A DNA stretch of 64,000 bases from Microbacterium luteolum (GCF_039533965.1 NZ_BAAAUN010000001.1:2702950-2766949); one strand, 5' to 3'; numbered from the stretch's first letter, positions 18,081 to 25,668 are shown. Notes: generated by a model not told the origin, from the letters alone. A program made the numbers and translations.

Positions 18081-18094
18081 ATGAATCGATTCAT
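18081..18094. promoter_or_regulatory. LacI-family operator
   Basis: ATGAATCGATTCAT is a perfect palindrome with the central CG typical of LacI-family sites. On the minus strand it overlaps a TACGAT -10 box (18098-18093) for the mutarotase gene, so binding should block transcription. Confidence 0.65.
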
Positions 18095-18129
18095 CGTAGC
18101 CGCTCGGATCGCCGCTCCGCGCATGGCAC

Positions 18130-18819
18130 TCATGTTCGAGGCAGTACTGCGGCGGCGATCACCGCATTGACGATGATCGCGTTCATCGTGCGGGTCACGG
18201 CGGAGGAGGCGGCGGACGCGCCCCAGTCACCACGCTCGAACTCCTTGCCCCGTGTGTAGACGTCGCCACTCCACGGAATCTCCTTGTGGAACTGCGGAAG
18301 CGTGCCGCTCGCGGAGAGGAGCGCGATGCTCGCACCAGTGCGCGCATCGGGGGTCTCGCCGTCGACCAGTGCGGCACGTACCCGCTTCATCAGGGTCGCT
18401 CGTCGCTCGCTTCCGAGGGTGAGCTTCGTCGATGGGAAGATGCCGAGCGTCTTGCCCTTCGCTCGATTCAGGTCGCGGCGGGCGACCAGGCGATCCAGAA
18501 CAGGACCACGCAGCTCCGGGCCGATCGCGGCGAGTGCCGTCTGCACGTCCCGGGGCTTCGGCGACAGGTACGCCCATGCCGGGTCGAGCAGCGCATCCGG
18601 CAGGGGCCCCTCGCCGGTCGCCGCGACGCGCGTCGAGCCGCGGTGCTCCTGCGCCTCGGTCCGTCCGGCGAGAGCGAGGTCGGCGAGAACGGCACCCCCG
18701 AGCACGTAGAAGAGGATGTTCTCTCCGGCGATCGATCCGGAGTCGGGCTGGAAGAGCAGAAGCAGCGTGTCCTCGACCAGTAGGGGGTCCTCCGACATGC
18801 GTGCCAGGTCATCCGTCAT
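18130..18819 (-). CDS. GPP34/GOLPH3-family protein
   Basis: This 229-residue protein belongs to the GPP34 family. The core begins VEDTLLLLFQPDSGSI, continues with YVLGGAVLADLALAGR and contains GIFPSTKLTL. In eukaryotes GOLPH3/VPS74 binds phosphatidylinositol-4-phosphate on Golgi membranes; the bacterial role is unknown, though peripheral membrane binding is plausible. The C-terminus is hydrophobic (NAIIVNAVIAAAVLP). GAAGGAG is spaced correctly from the ATG at 18819. It overlaps the upstream MerR gene by 11 bases, so both are one transcript under the MerR-type promoter at 19610-19640. Confidence 0.85.
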   Translation of the reverse strand: MTDDLARMSEDPLLVEDTLLLLFQPDSGSIAGENILFYVLGGAVLADLALAGRTEAQEHRGSTRVAATGEGPLPDALLDPAWAYLSPKPRDVQTALAAIGPELRGPVLDRLVARRDLNRAKGKTLGIFPSTKLTLGSERRATLMKRVRAALVDGETPDARTGASIALLSASGTLPQFHKEIPWSGDVYTRGKEFERGDWGASAASSAVTRTMNAIIVNAVIAAAVLPRT

Positions 18820-19576
18820 GGGGTTCTCCTTCGTCGTTCGCGGCGGCATCCGCAGCCAGGATCTCTCTGGCCAGCGCGCTCGCGCGGCCGAGCACATTCA
18901 ACTGCGCCTCGTTGTAGAGCTCGGTGTACGTCTCGACGAACGTCTCCTGCGTCACGCGCTCACTCTTCGACAGGTGCTCGGCGGGCTGCAGCAGCCAAGG
19001 GAAGTCGGACAGGTGCTGGGCGAGCTGCGGTGCCAGCGCCTCGGCGAGACGCTGGCGGACGGCGTCGTCGGCATCGGGTGGGAGAGCGTCGAACTCGGCG
19101 CTCGCATCGTCGGGCTCGGCCTGGACCATCTGCCGGAGGTCGGTCATCGCCGACTCGTCGTAGAGCTGCTCGTAGATGAGCATGAGCGACCGATCCGCGT
19201 CGGACATGGTCGCCGCGACGCCCTCGAATCCGGCCGGAACATCTGTTGCGGTCGCGCCCTCCAGGATGGCCCGGATCTCGGCACGCGCCCGCTGCAGGCG
19301 CTCGATACTCGCGGCGAGGTCGGCGTCGATCGCGAGCAGCGCCGGCGCAGCATTCGCACCGTTCGAGACACCGACCGCCTCGATCTGCGCGAGCGGAACG
19401 CCGAGATCACGGAGCCGTCGGATCTGCAGCAGGCGCACGAGGTGCCGTGCACGGTACTGCTTGTACCCGTTCGACATGCGCTCCGGCTGCTCGAGCAGGC
19501 CTGAGCGGTGATAGTGCCGGACCGTGTTGACGGTCGTCCCGGCGAGATCAGCGAGCTCGCGCGTGCTCCATGCCAT
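18809..19576 (-). CDS. MerR-family transcriptional regulator
   Basis: This 255-residue regulator has the MerR winged helix at the N-terminus (STRELADLAGTTVNTVRHYH, then GYKQYRARHLVRLLQIRRL) and the usual coiled dimer helix around LAASIERLQRARAEI. The long acidic C-terminal domain (about 120-255) has no cysteine cluster, so metal sensing is unlikely and a small molecule or membrane signal is more likely. GGAGAG lies five bases before the ATG at 19576. Dyad-bearing promoters with 19-bp spacers occur before this gene and before the divergent exporter, the layout through which MerR proteins untwist promoters, so it should control both. Confidence 0.88.
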   Translation of the reverse strand: MAWSTRELADLAGTTVNTVRHYHRSGLLEQPERMSNGYKQYRARHLVRLLQIRRLRDLGVPLAQIEAVGVSNGANAAPALLAIDADLAASIERLQRARAEIRAILEGATATDVPAGFEGVAATMSDADRSLMLIYEQLYDESAMTDLRQMVQAEPDDASAEFDALPPDADDAVRQRLAEALAPQLAQHLSDFPWLLQPAEHLSKSERVTQETFVETYTELYNEAQLNVLGRASALAREILAADAAANDEGEPHDG

Positions 19577-19609
19577 CTGCTCTCCACACCTCTCGTCAGG
19601 TCTGCGTCC

Positions 19610-19640
19610 ATTCAAGACCCTGTTCCCGGAACAGGGTCAA
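19610..19640 (-). promoter_or_regulatory. MerR-type promoter of the MerR-GPP34 operon
   Basis: On the minus strand, -35 TTGACC (19640-19635) and -10 TTGAAT (19615-19610) are separated by 19 bases. A perfect 23-bp palindrome fills the spacer (19616-19638: 11-bp arms GACCCTGTTCC / GGAACAGGGTC around one base). Confidence 0.8.
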
Positions 19641-19666
19641 GGTCGGCGTGGCGAATCGGCCCGTGC

Positions 19667-19697
19667 TTGACCCTGTGGTGAGAACACGGTCTTGACT
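19667..19697 (+). promoter_or_regulatory. MerR-type promoter of the exporter gene
   Basis: -35 TTGACC (19667-19672) and -10 TTGACT (19692-19697) are separated by 19 bases. Half-sites GACCCTGT (19669-19676) and ACACGGTC (19684-19691) match the divergent promoter's dyad with one mismatch. The ATG at 19705 is only seven bases downstream. Confidence 0.78.
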
Positions 19698-19704
19698 GCA
19701 TGTC

Positions 19705-20310
19705 ATGGACAATCCCTACCCGTGGCTGCAGGACTTCATCAACCAGGTTCCCGAGTTTCTCCAACCGCTCATGGTCGCGCTCGTCGCAGCGATCCCGTAC
19801 ATCGAGGGGGAGGGCGCGGCCGCGTTCGGCATCATCGCCGGCATCAACCCGATCGTCGCGGCCATCGCCGCCGCGGCCGGGAACATCCTGTGCGTGATCG
19901 CGGTGGTGCTCCTCGGCTCGCGCATCCGCGGCGGCGTCGTCGCCCGTCGTACCGCGCGGGCGAAGTCGAGTTCGGCAGCAGGGACCGTTGCCACGTCGCA
20001 GGGCGCCCTCGCGACGTCGGCCGCGACCGCGGTCGCTGAGAAGGATGCCGACGCGGAGGCTGCCGACGCGCAACCGAACCGCCGATCGAAGGGGCGGGCG
20101 AAGCTGCGCGGCTGGCTGGTGCGTTTCGGCGTGCCGGGCGCGAGCATCCTCGCGCCGATCGCCCTGCCCACCATGCTGACGGCCGCGTTCTTCGTCGCGT
20201 CGGGCGTCCGCAAGGAATGGGTCATCCTCTGGCAGGTCGTCGCGATCGTCCTGTGGACCGGAGCCGTCGCGGCGGCAGCCACCGGCGTGCTCGCGCTGCT
20301 CGGCTGGTGA
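19705..20310 (+). CDS. Small multidrug export protein (SMP family)
   Basis: This is a 201-residue inner-membrane protein of the small multi-drug export family. Two hydrophobic blocks (residues about 18-75 and 145-200) flank a polar, alanine-rich cytoplasmic loop. The first contains AIPYIEGEGAAAFGIIAG and the second GVPGASILAPIALPTMLTAA, both family signatures. Members are thought to export small toxic compounds, with little direct proof. The ATG at 19705 follows the -10 box by seven bases, so it is probably leaderless; an overlapping ATG at 19700 is out of frame. Control by the divergent MerR protein is strongly suggested by the shared operator. Confidence 0.82.
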   Translation: MDNPYPWLQDFINQVPEFLQPLMVALVAAIPYIEGEGAAAFGIIAGINPIVAAIAAAAGNILCVIAVVLLGSRIRGGVVARRTARAKSSSAAGTVATSQGALATSAATAVAEKDADAEAADAQPNRRSKGRAKLRGWLVRFGVPGASILAPIALPTMLTAAFFVASGVRKEWVILWQVVAIVLWTGAVAAAATGVLALLGW

Positions 20311-20317
20311 TGCGCGG

Positions 20318-21646
20318 TCAGACGAACATCACGCGTCGTGGGGTGCGATCGGTGTAGTCGCGGCCGAGGGGGCTGTGCCAGGTGATGGTGCCGTCGCGTT
20401 CTTGTCGCGCCGTCCACCGGTGCGTGTCCGGGATGTCGGGGTGTTTGAGGGTGTGGTGGCGGCGGCAGAGGTGGGCGAGGTTGTCGATCCGGGTCTTGCC
20501 GCCTCGGGCGTGGTCGTGGTTGTGGTCGATGTCGCACCGGTGCACGGGCATCCGGCAGCCGGGGAACCGGCAGTGCTGATCCCGGGCACGCAGGAACCGT
20601 CGCATCCCCTCCGTCGGGGAGTACGTGTCGGTCTGAACGACCATCCCGTCCGGGCCGAGGAACAAGCGCGACCACCCGGTGTTCCGTCCGGCGAGGTCCC
20701 TCGCGATGTCGGGATGTATCGGCCCGTACCCGTCGAGCTCCGCCGGACGGTCATCGGCACCGGTGAGCGTGGTCCCGGCGACCGTCACCTGGATGCGCCC
20801 CTGGATGTTGTCCAGCCCGTCACCGTGCACGGCACTCGGGTCAGCGGTGAGGAGCAGGTCGGCGAACAGATCCGCCTGCACCCGATCCCATGTGCGGGTG
20901 TCGGCAGGGATGTGCTCGATGTCGTCCTCCGGGTCGAGAGCGAACGTGTCGCCATGGGCGATCACGGGTTCCCGGTCATCGCGCGTGTTCATCACCTGGC
21001 GGGCCATCTGCGCCAGCCGGTCAGCGATCGCGTTCGCGGCCCACTCTGGCAGCACGGCGGTCAGCAGGGCGAGCCCGTCACCGACCGAGCGGACTTTCAC
21101 GCATCGCTCGCCCGCCGCCCGCTTGTGCCGGTCCGTGACCGTCTCTCCGACCAGCGCCGCGGCGACCTGTGCCGCGTGCGCCCGGGTACGGGCAGCGGTC
21201 TCCCGTTCCGCGAACACCAGCACCGCGGTCTCGTACAACCCCATCACCTCGGCATCCACACGCTTGTTGCGGATCGCCTCCGACACGATCGCACTCGCCC
21301 GCACGATCTCCCGCACATGACCCGCACCGATCCGTCCGGCATCGAACGCCGCCCGCACCTCCGGCAACGCCGTGCTCACCACCAGCGCATCGGTGAACGC
21401 ATACTCCACGGATCCGGTCGGGATGCGCGAGGCGGCGGAGAACTCCGCGACCATCGATCGGTACATCGCATCCCGGTGAAACCCGTTGCCCGACACATCC
21501 GCATCATGGAAGGCGATCTGCTCGACCATGAGCCCCAGGGCTTCTGCCTCGAGCACCGCGATCTGACGCTTCTTCTCGACCCACGCATCCAGCACACGAC
21601 GGCGTCCCTCGAGATCGAGGTCGAGATCAGTCCGCCGCTGTGCCAT
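20318..21646 (-). CDS. DUF222 / HNH endonuclease domain protein
   Basis: This 442-residue protein has an N-terminal helical DUF222 domain and a C-terminal HNH nuclease module: CRFPGC, then CDIDHNHDHARGG and LCRRHHTLKH, which supply zinc-binding cysteines and catalytic histidines. Such proteins occur in many copies in actinobacterial genomes. They probably cut DNA, but their role is unknown and mobility has not been shown. TCTGGAGG is well placed before the ATG at 21646. It converges on the exporter gene with eight bases between. No flanking repeats or integration marks are visible. Confidence 0.88.
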   Translation of the reverse strand: MAQRRTDLDLDLEGRRRVLDAWVEKKRQIAVLEAEALGLMVEQIAFHDADVSGNGFHRDAMYRSMVAEFSAASRIPTGSVEYAFTDALVVSTALPEVRAAFDAGRIGAGHVREIVRASAIVSEAIRNKRVDAEVMGLYETAVLVFAERETAARTRAHAAQVAAALVGETVTDRHKRAAGERCVKVRSVGDGLALLTAVLPEWAANAIADRLAQMARQVMNTRDDREPVIAHGDTFALDPEDDIEHIPADTRTWDRVQADLFADLLLTADPSAVHGDGLDNIQGRIQVTVAGTTLTGADDRPAELDGYGPIHPDIARDLAGRNTGWSRLFLGPDGMVVQTDTYSPTEGMRRFLRARDQHCRFPGCRMPVHRCDIDHNHDHARGGKTRIDNLAHLCRRHHTLKHPDIPDTHRWTARQERDGTITWHSPLGRDYTDRTPRRVMFV

Positions 21647-21711
21647 GCCTCCAGATTAGAACGTATGTACTAATATGGCAGCATACGAATCCCGCGGGCC
21701 GAAGACCTGCG

Positions 21712-21939
21712 TCAGGGGCGGACGCGAACCGTGCGGCCCTCGAACGTCACCAGATCGCCGTCGTGGAGCTGGCGACCGCGGCGGCGATCGACCTCGCCGT
21801 TGACCGTCACGTAGCCGTCGATCACGACCTCCTTGGCGTCGCCGCCGGAGTCGAGCAGACCCGAGAACTTCAGGAACTGTCCGAGACGGATCATCTCGCC
21901 GCCGATGGAGACGTCGTCGATCGGGCCCTTGTTCGTCAT
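21712..21939 (-). CDS. S4-domain RNA-binding protein (YbcJ-like)
   Basis: This 75-residue protein is one S4 domain: MIRLGQFLKFSGL, then GDAKEVVIDGYVTVNGEVD and the basic RRRGRQLHDGD. Free-standing S4 proteins of this size bind structured RNA, often ribosomal, but the target here is unknown. The ATG at 21939 follows TAGCAT by six bases without a ribosome site, so the mRNA is probably leaderless. The next gene on the same strand ends before its promoter, so it is a separate unit. Confidence 0.85.
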   Translation of the reverse strand: MTNKGPIDDVSIGGEMIRLGQFLKFSGLLDSGGDAKEVVIDGYVTVNGEVDRRRGRQLHDGDLVTFEGRTVRVRP

Positions 21940-21945
21940 CCTTGA

Positions 21946-21951
21946 ATGCTA
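21946..21951 (-). promoter_or_regulatory. -10 box of a probable leaderless promoter
   Basis: TAGCAT on the minus strand is six bases upstream of the S4 gene's ATG. Confidence 0.5.
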
Positions 21952-21968
21952 GCCGTCGGGGCGGAACC

Positions 21969-22646
21969 TCAGGCTGCGATGAACCGCGCGATGGATGCCG
22001 CGGTCTCCGAGGGGTCCTGCAGCATCGGCAGGTGACCGGTGGGGATGCTCTCGCGCCAATCTCCGGCGAGGCGCCCGGCGAAGCGCTGCTGCATCGATTC
22101 CGGCAGCTCGCGGTCCTGCGTCGTCACGAGGTATCCCGCGCGCCCCGTCCAGGAGTGCCCGCGAGTCCTGTCGAGGTACAGCTCCCGAGGTTCGGTCGTG
22201 AAGTCGGTGACGATCCGGTCGGCCAGCGTCTCGTCGAGTCCGTGGCCGAGCCCGCGACGGATGGCCGACTCCGGAGGACGCGTTCCGCCGAGTCGAAGGG
22301 CCAGCGGCAGGACCACCCTGTTCGGGAAGGGCATGGCGGAGACGAAGGACTCGCCCGAGCGCGGAACGACGGCCGACACGGCGAGCACGCCGTTCACCCG
22401 CTCCGGTGCGAGTCGCAGGATCTCGCTGGCGACCACGCCGCCGATCGAGTGGGCGACGACGGTGAACGTGTCGTCGTCGACGGCCGCGATCGCCGCTTCG
22501 GCGTAGTCGCGCAACGACGCTGCGTCTGCGGTCGGCCGCGGCGCGACCACCGACGCGAAGGGGAGTTCGCGCCGCACGTCGTCCCAGATCCACGGGCTGA
22601 GCCCGGCGCCGCTGAGGAACAGGATGGTTTCGGAGGAGTTGATCAT
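21969..22646 (-). CDS. Alpha/beta hydrolase
   Basis: This is a 225-residue single-domain alpha/beta hydrolase. The oxyanion region is FLSGAGLSPWIWDDV, the nucleophile elbow is AHSIGG (about residues 65-70) and the catalytic histidine is in TGHLPMLQ near the C-terminus. A cap of moderate length lies between. The sequence resembles small esterases of the methylesterase type, with unknown substrate. It is divergent from a WYL-domain regulator whose direct repeats lie in the 49-base gap, so it is a likely target of that regulator. The ATG at 22646 follows AATGAT by six bases, a weak leaderless signal. Confidence 0.8.
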   Translation of the reverse strand: MINSSETILFLSGAGLSPWIWDDVRRELPFASVVAPRPTADAASLRDYAEAAIAAVDDDTFTVVAHSIGGVVASEILRLAPERVNGVLAVSAVVPRSGESFVSAMPFPNRVVLPLALRLGGTRPPESAIRRGLGHGLDETLADRIVTDFTTEPRELYLDRTRGHSWTGRAGYLVTTQDRELPESMQQRFAGRLAGDWRESIPTGHLPMLQDPSETAASIARFIAA

Positions 22647-22668
22647 CCTTCGATCATTCCGGGCGCGA

Positions 22669-22687
22669 ATGTCACTCCTATGTCACT
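22669..22687. promoter_or_regulatory. Direct repeat, likely YafY/WYL regulator site
   Basis: ATGTCACT occurs at 22669-22676 and 22680-22687, 11 bases (one helical turn) apart, between the divergent hydrolase and regulator genes. The second copy overlaps the probable -10 region of the regulator. Confidence 0.5.
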
Positions 22688-22695
22688 ATTTATCT

Positions 22696-23391
22696 GTGAA
22701 TCGCACCGACCGGCTCTATGCCATCCGTGAGGAGCTGCGGCGTGCCGGTCCGGCGGGACGGACGGCCGAGCGCCTGGCGGCGACCTTCGAGGTCAGCACG
22801 CGCACGATCAAGCGCGACATCTCGACGCTGCAGCACTCCGGGTTCCCGGCCTGGGCGAGACCCGGGCCGGGCGGCGGCTACGTCGTCGACCCCGGTGCCA
22901 CGCTGCCGCCGGTGAACTTCACCGAGGCCGAGGTTGCCGGCCTCGCCGCCGCCGCCGCGGTTCATCGCGACCAGCCGTTCGCCGAGCACCTGCGCGGTGC
23001 ACTGAACAAGGCCCTGAGCGTGATGGACAGCGGGGCCCGCGAGCGCGCATCCTCCCTCACCGACCGCATCTGGATCGACGCGACCGCCGCTCCGGCGAGT
23101 GCGAAGGTGGAGCGCTCCCTCGAGCACGCGTTGAACGAGATGCGGGTCATCACCCTGGACTACGTCGACCACAAGAGTGCCGCCACGACGCGGAGGGTCG
23201 ACCCGATCATCCTCGCGCTCACCCGGGGGCACTGGTACTTCGTCGGCCACTGCCGGCTGACCGACGGCATCCGCTGGTTCCGCACGGATCGCATCATCGG
23301 CGCGAGACTCACGAAGGAGCGCGCTTCCGTCATCCCCGTGGATGCGATCGGCGCCCCGCCGTCGTCGGCGTCGTCGCTCACCGACCGCTAG
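22696..23391 (+). CDS. YafY-type HTH/WYL-domain regulator
   Basis: This 231-residue transcription factor has an N-terminal HTH_11 domain (RLAATFEVSTRTIKRDISTL) and a C-terminal WYL domain with the conserved block ITLDYVDHKS and the basic RHGHWYFVGH-like segment TRGHWYFVGHCRL. WYL domains bind nucleic acid or nucleotides, and YafY relatives often regulate stress or metabolic genes. The GTG at 22696 is chosen because it directly precedes the HTH domain and lies after CACTAT by six bases; upstream in-frame codons extend into the divergent gene's start region. The likely target is the hydrolase on the other strand. Confidence 0.84.
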   Translation: MNRTDRLYAIREELRRAGPAGRTAERLAATFEVSTRTIKRDISTLQHSGFPAWARPGPGGGYVVDPGATLPPVNFTEAEVAGLAAAAAVHRDQPFAEHLRGALNKALSVMDSGARERASSLTDRIWIDATAAPASAKVERSLEHALNEMRVITLDYVDHKSAATTRRVDPIILALTRGHWYFVGHCRLTDGIRWFRTDRIIGARLTKERASVIPVDAIGAPPSSASSLTDR

Positions 23392-23453
23392 CCGCCGTGA
23401 GGCGCCGCGATCAGGAACGGGCGAGCGAAGCGCAGGACCGCGGGCACCGGCCG

Positions 23454-23798
23454 CTAGAGATCGAGGAAATCTCCCAGCCACGTTCTCACGGCTGACAGGC
23501 ATTCCGGTGACACGGTGCCGCCGATGCCCGTGAGCCGGTCGCGCGTGAGGGTGCGCGGTTGTTCCGTCATGATCCAGGATGCTCGATCAAGACCACTCGG
23601 GCCGTCGACAGGAACGTGATTGGGCCAGCCGCGGTCGGTCGTGGTGATCGGGAGTGCGATGACGAGAGTGGTCACAGCGTCCAAGTATCCGGACGATGCC
23701 ACGACCAGAACCGGTCTGTGCCCGCCTTGCTCCCTCCCGCGGACGGGCTCGAGCGCAGCCCACGCGACGACACCGGGTGCGAGACCCGACTCCGTCAC
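23454..23798 (-). CDS. MazF/PemK-family endoribonuclease toxin
   Basis: This 114-residue protein is of the MazF/PemK fold. It opens with GVVAWAALEPVRGREQGGHR and the core strand PVLVVASSGYLD, then has VIALPITTTD and a WIMTEQPRTLTRDRL segment, all in family order. MazF toxins cleave single-stranded RNA at short motifs and stop growth. The upstream gene on the same strand overlaps by four bases (ATGA) and encodes a small protein with a ribbon-helix-helix-type start, so the pair is a type II toxin-antitoxin module with the antitoxin first, as usual. The cleavage motif cannot be inferred. It is probably regulated through binding of the complex to the promoter at 24032. Confidence 0.83.
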   Translation of the reverse strand: MTESGLAPGVVAWAALEPVRGREQGGHRPVLVVASSGYLDAVTTLVIALPITTTDRGWPNHVPVDGPSGLDRASWIMTEQPRTLTRDRLTGIGGTVSPECLSAVRTWLGDFLDL

Positions 23799-24025
23799 GA
23801 TGCGGAGAGTTCAGTGCGTTCCCACTCGGCCGTCTCATTCGCATGCGACTCGCGGTCCGGGGCCGATGACCGCTCGATCGCTTCGTTCAGTCGGCTCAAG
23901 CGCCATCTGCGATCTTCCGCGTCCGCGAGGTGGGCGAGGTGCGATCCGAGTGTCACACCGGCGCGAGCCGCCTGCACCTTGAGGCGATCGCGGAGTTCAT
24001 CGCTCACCTTGATGGTGGTTGTCAT
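23795..24025 (-). CDS. Antitoxin of the MazF-type module
   Basis: This is a 76-residue protein. The N-terminus MTTTIKVSDELRDRLKVQA looks like a ribbon-helix-helix DNA-binding motif, and the charged C-terminal tail would wrap the toxin. Its stop overlaps the toxin start (ATGA), ensuring coupled synthesis. The ATG at 24025 lies exactly six bases after TATACT (24037-24032) and no ribosome site is seen, so the mRNA should be leaderless. Autoregulation is expected for the family. Confidence 0.8.
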   Translation of the reverse strand: MTTTIKVSDELRDRLKVQAARAGVTLGSHLAHLADAEDRRWRLSRLNEAIERSSAPDRESHANETAEWERTELSAS

Positions 24026-24031
24026 ACTTTC

Positions 24032-24037
24032 AGTATA
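24032..24037 (-). promoter_or_regulatory. -10 box of the toxin-antitoxin operon (leaderless)
   Basis: TATACT on the minus strand ends six bases before the antitoxin ATG at 24025. Confidence 0.6.
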
Positions 24038-24169
24038 CCGAGGGGCGGCGGAGTTCGAGGGCGCCGACGTGTGATGCGACAGCCGTTCTGCCATCATCGA
24101 ACCAGGAACGCCGGGGTGCCTCTCGCCCGAGAGCGCGCGACAGCCGGTCGCGTTCGGAAGAGGGGCATC

Positions 24170-25006
24170 ATGGCCGAGCAGTCGTCAGCGTGGAAGCGGT
24201 TCTGGAACCGGGGCGGCATCTGGCGGGCGCTGCTGCTCGCCGCGGTCTACCTCGGCGTCTACGAGCTGATCGGATTCCTGATCGGTCTGGTCGTGCAGGT
24301 CGAAGACGGCCGGCACGGCGGGACCGACAGCGCGGCATCCGTGTTCTTCGGCACCGCCCTGCCCCTCATCATCACCAGCCTGCTGCTGCTCGGCTTCGCG
24401 GCATCCGTCGGCTGGCTGAAGGAGCTGTTCTCGAGGCAGGCGCTCGGCGGCCGCCGCTGGATGTGGATCGGCCTGATCGTCGTGCTCGTCATCAACGTCG
24501 CCGCGCTCCTCAGCATCGACTACGGCAAGGCGGGAATCCCGCTCGTCGGCACGTGGCTGTTCGCGGGGCTGCTCATCGGCCTGGTCGAGGAGCTCGTCAC
24601 GCGTGGCTTCGTCGTGAACCTCATGCGCAAGGGCGGGCATGGCGAGATCGCCGTCGCCCTCGCCTCGGCAGGGGTCTTCGCGGCTCTGCACTTCACGAAC
24701 CTCTTCACGTCGGACCAGGGGTTGGGGACCACGCTCGTGCAGATCGTCTACACCTTCGCGTTCGGCATCTGCATGTACCTGATCCTGCGGGTGACGCGCA
24801 CGCTGATCGCGCCGATGCTCGTGCACGCGAGCACGGACCCGTCGATCTTCCTCTTCGGCGAGTTCCACACGACGGGCAACCCGCTCATCCTCCTCCCCAC
24901 GCTGAGCACCTACATCGTGATCGTCACGGGCTTCATCCTGCTGATCGTGTTCCTGGTCAGCGAGCGCCGCCGCCGACGGGCAGAGGTCGCGGCTTCGGCG
25001 AGCTGA
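24170..25006 (+). CDS. CPBP intramembrane metalloprotease, second copy
   Basis: This 278-residue membrane protein has the CPBP motif set: EELVTRG (E140, E141, R145), AALHFTN (H174) and HASTD (H219, D223). About seven to eight helices are evident. It is distinct from the copy at 3995 and has a longer C-terminal helix with the basic tail SERRRRRAEV. Function may be peptide processing or protection against peptides; the substrate is unknown. GGAAGAGG precedes the ATG at 24170. It begins beyond the toxin-antitoxin promoter on the other strand and ends at a hairpin shared with a convergent gene. Confidence 0.86.
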   Translation: MAEQSSAWKRFWNRGGIWRALLLAAVYLGVYELIGFLIGLVVQVEDGRHGGTDSAASVFFGTALPLIITSLLLLGFAASVGWLKELFSRQALGGRRWMWIGLIVVLVINVAALLSIDYGKAGIPLVGTWLFAGLLIGLVEELVTRGFVVNLMRKGGHGEIAVALASAGVFAALHFTNLFTSDQGLGTTLVQIVYTFAFGICMYLILRVTRTLIAPMLVHASTDPSIFLFGEFHTTGNPLILLPTLSTYIVIVTGFILLIVFLVSERRRRRAEVAASAS

Positions 25007-25014
25007 CCGACCCT

Positions 25015-25044
25015 CGCCACCGGACGCATGATCGTCCGGTGGCG
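25015..25044. terminator. Bidirectional terminator hairpin
   Basis: Perfect 12-bp arms CGCCACCGGACG (25015-25026) and CGTCCGGTGGCG (25033-25044) enclose a six-base loop between convergent genes. Confidence 0.65.
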
Positions 25045-25059
25045 GGGCGGTGCGACCGG

Positions 25060-25524
25060 TCAGACGCGGGTCATCGTCGACGGATACCCGCCCCCACCCG
25101 GGTAGACCCACTCGCCCTCCATGACGCGGTCGTCCGCGGAGAAGGTGCCGCGGAAGTACGCCGGACTGCCCTTCGCCCCGCCCCAGATCGTGAGCGTGTC
25201 GCCCTCGAGCTCGTAGACGTAGTCGAGTGTGTTCCCGAGCGAGTCGTAGAAGCGCGAGACGACGTCGTCGCTCACCGGCTCGCCGAACGGGTGGAGGTTG
25301 CCGATGACCTCGAAGCCGGTCACCTTCTGTCCGAACTGCTCGAGGTCGACGTGCTGGATGAGGAAGTAGCCTCCCGGCATCCATTCGTACCGCACGGTAC
25401 CCGGAGCTCCGCCGTCGACGGTCCATTCGCCGACGAGCCGATCGAGTGCGCGCAGCTGCGGAGTGGGATCGGGCTGGTCGGTGCCCTCGTAGGCCTCGGC
25501 ACTGTCGTGCGCGGTGTCGCTCAT
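25060..25524 (-). CDS. DUF1579-like lipocalin-fold protein
   Basis: This 154-residue cytoplasmic protein opens with RALDRLVGEWTVDG and continues as alternating strands (RYEWMPGGYFLIQHVDL, FYDSLGNTLDYVYEL, LTIWGGAKGSPAYFRG), a pattern of DUF1579/heme-binding-like small beta barrels. Its function is unknown. GAAGGAG is five to six bases before the ATG at 25524. It is divergent from the DUF998-YCII-ECF42 gene set, and a 106-bp inverted-repeat element separates them, so it may be a target of the sigma factor. Confidence 0.72.
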   Translation of the reverse strand: MSDTAHDSAEAYEGTDQPDPTPQLRALDRLVGEWTVDGGAPGTVRYEWMPGGYFLIQHVDLEQFGQKVTGFEVIGNLHPFGEPVSDDVVSRFYDSLGNTLDYVYELEGDTLTIWGGAKGSPAYFRGTFSADDRVMEGEWVYPGGGGYPSTMTRV

Positions 25525-25562
25525 GATGTTCTCCTTCTCGTGAAGGCGGCCGGTCGCCGCGC

Positions 25563-25668
25563 TCTGAAGACACCACGGAGCGGGATTCCGCAGATTGACA
25601 TCCCTGCGGAGAAGATCTTCCGCCTCGACATGTCGAGAACGGCGGATCCGCACCGTGGTGTCTTCAGA
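25563..25668. repeat. 106-bp element with 16-bp inverted ends
   Basis: TCTGAAGACACCACGG (25563-25578) and its exact complement (25653-25668) bound the element, with imperfect similarity continuing inward (AGCGGGATTCCGC versus TGCGGATCCGC). Inside are the palindromes GAAGATCTTC (25611-25620) and CTCGACATGTCGAG (25624-25637). No target-site duplication is visible. It lies between divergent genes and may be a pair of outward-facing operators or a MITE remnant. Confidence 0.6.

Noticed and set aside
20318..21646. The HNH/DUF222 gene as a mobile intron or transposable element
   Set aside because: No flanking repeats, intron structure or insertion scar is visible; the family is simply abundant in these genomes.
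25624..25637. An ECF42 promoter built on TGTCGA
   Set aside because: I looked for a CGTC/CGAC-like -10 at 16-18 bases on both strands and found none at the right spacing.
25563..25668. Calling the inverted-repeat element a confirmed MITE
   Set aside because: No target-site duplication flanks it and no second copy is in the window, so it is reported only as a repeat.
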